This document shows positions 31,937-32,564 of a stretch of DNA of 32,564 nt, one piece after another. Position 1 is the first letter of the stretch. The number at the start of each line of letters is the position of its first letter. The stretch spans positions 1 to 32,564 of the forward strand of contig JAHJRI010000210.1 of assembly GCA_018830885.1 (NCBI GenBank). The letters are read 5' to 3'. The notes under the pieces were generated by a model. The model searched no databases and was not told where the DNA came from. It saw nothing but the letters and a program-made list of their open reading frames with translations. The translations under genes were made by a program, and so were the position numbers. Source of the stretch: a bacterium (GTDB lineage Bacteria; SAR324; XYD2-FULL-50-16).

Positions 31937-32563
31937 TCAGTCCCGCCGGGACCTGTCCGTCATATCCGTTGCCCGGCGGACATATGCATCCAGGTTCTCA
32001 CGGATCTCCAGCTTGTTGTACTTTCCCACGCTGGTCTTGGGAATGGTGTCGGTGATGGCGATCAGTTTGGGGAGCATCCAGCTGGTAATGCGCCCCTTGT
32101 CGACCCCGTGTTTCTTGAGAAAATCGATAATGTCCCATTCGGTCTGACTGGCCAGTGGTACCAGCTTGACAATGGCCATGGGGATCTCACCCCAGACAGT
32201 GTCGGGAACCCCGACGACCGTCGCTTCCATCACAAAATCGGACAAAGAGATCAGATTCTCCAGCAGGACGGTGGGAACCATCTCCGATCCACTCCGTATC
32301 ACGTCGGACATGCGGTCGGCAATGATGATATACCCGTTTTCATCCACCGTTGCCACATCCCCGGTGTGAAACCAGCCATCCCGCCACACCTCGGCGGTTT
32401 TTCCCGGGTTTTTATAGTACCGCTCCATGACCCACGGGCCACGGACCATGATTTCACCAATGGATGTGCTGTCCGGGGGTACCGGTTGACCCTCCCTGTC
32501 CGCGACCCGGATTTCGATCCCCGGAACCGGCAGCCCGGTTTTGACCTGGACCTCGTCGATCTT
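31937..32563 (-). CDS. AMP-forming acyl-CoA synthetase (3' part; 5' end beyond the window)
   Basis: The C-terminal ~209 aa of an ANL-superfamily CoA ligase. GEIMVRGPWVMERYYKNP and DGWFHTGDVATVDENGYI are the A7/A8 motifs, with the hinge region in DRMSDVIRSGSEMVP (the common form is SGGExIxP, so one Gly is Ser). The A10 lysine is in PKTSVGKYNKLEIR. The enzyme makes acyl-AMP then acyl-CoA from a carboxylic acid, ATP and CoA; adenylation motifs A1-A6 are outside the window. The frame runs on to the window edge, upstream of the ATG-like codon at 32449. It is the first visible gene of the minus-strand acyl-CoA run. Confidence 0.93.
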   Translation of the reverse strand, partial: KIDEVQVKTGLPVPGIEIRVADREGQPVPPDSTSIGEIMVRGPWVMERYYKNPGKTAEVWRDGWFHTGDVATVDENGYIIIADRMSDVIRSGSEMVPTVLLENLISLSDFVMEATVVGVPDTVWGEIPMAIVKLVPLASQTEWDIIDFLKKHGVDKGRITSWMLPKLIAITDTIPKTSVGKYNKLEIRENLDAYVRRATDMTDRSRRD

Positions 32564-32564
32564 C

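Overview
The window is a moderately GC-rich bacterial chromosome segment. It most resembles an anaerobic Desulfobacterota (Desulfobacteraceae-like) genome. This is inferred from gene content: a c-type-heme-containing sensor kinase-like protein, acyl-CoA dehydrogenases with AMP-forming and NDP-forming-type CoA ligases, a FadR-type GntR regulator, and a protein that looks like DUF6125. No rRNA, tRNA, CRISPR array, phage gene or transposase was seen.

Layout. (1) 1-1330: a DUF6125-like gene bracketed by two ~168-bp MITE-like elements in opposite orientation. (2) 1407-5484: a LysM/Amidase_3 cell-wall amidase that converges on, and overlaps by 26 bp, a membrane heme-sensor/CheA-like protein with a degenerate ATP site. 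(3) 5596-12126, minus strand: a MacAB/LolCDE-like export operon (adaptor, ATPase, two tandem permeases), preceded by an MBL-fold hydrolase and an unknown membrane protein. (4) 12127-15287: a third MITE-like element, a CoA-binding/ligase protein, a TerB-like gene, and a long intergenic stretch full of hairpin repeats. (5) 15288-16061: an SDR oxidoreductase. (6) 16462-22154: a cluster for D-amino acids, with a class-IV (D-amino-acid/branched-chain type) transaminase, alanine racemase, CapA-like protein, Asp/Glu racemase and Ddl-like ATP-grasp ligase. A fourth MITE-like element is inserted between the second and third genes. (7) 22419-25062: a GntR/FCD regulator and a second CoA-binding/ligase protein, each with the same near-palindromic site upstream. 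(8) 25063-25521: a second copy of the hairpin repeat block. (9) 25522-32564: acyl-CoA metabolism genes (CMD-family protein, thiolase, MFS carrier, MTH1187-type protein, two acyl-CoA dehydrogenases, and the 3' part of an AMP-forming CoA ligase that runs off the window).

How the genes work together. The right end reads as a beta-oxidation-type island: CoA activation, dehydrogenation, thiolysis, and an OFA-like carboxylate carrier. The D-amino-acid cluster holds all the activities needed to make D-amino acids and join them by an ATP-grasp ligase, plus a CapA-like protein. It lacks the CapB/CapC partners of a classical poly-gamma-glutamate capsule, so its product is unknown and it is the best candidate here for an undescribed pathway.

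The most unusual DNA-level signal is the MITE-like family. Four copies share a ~55-nt core, but their flanking arms differ in sequence while staying self-complementary within each copy. Three copies are flanked by 9-11 bp direct repeats, as expected for target-site duplications. Two further hairpin repeat families lie at 14720-15150 and 25097-25500.
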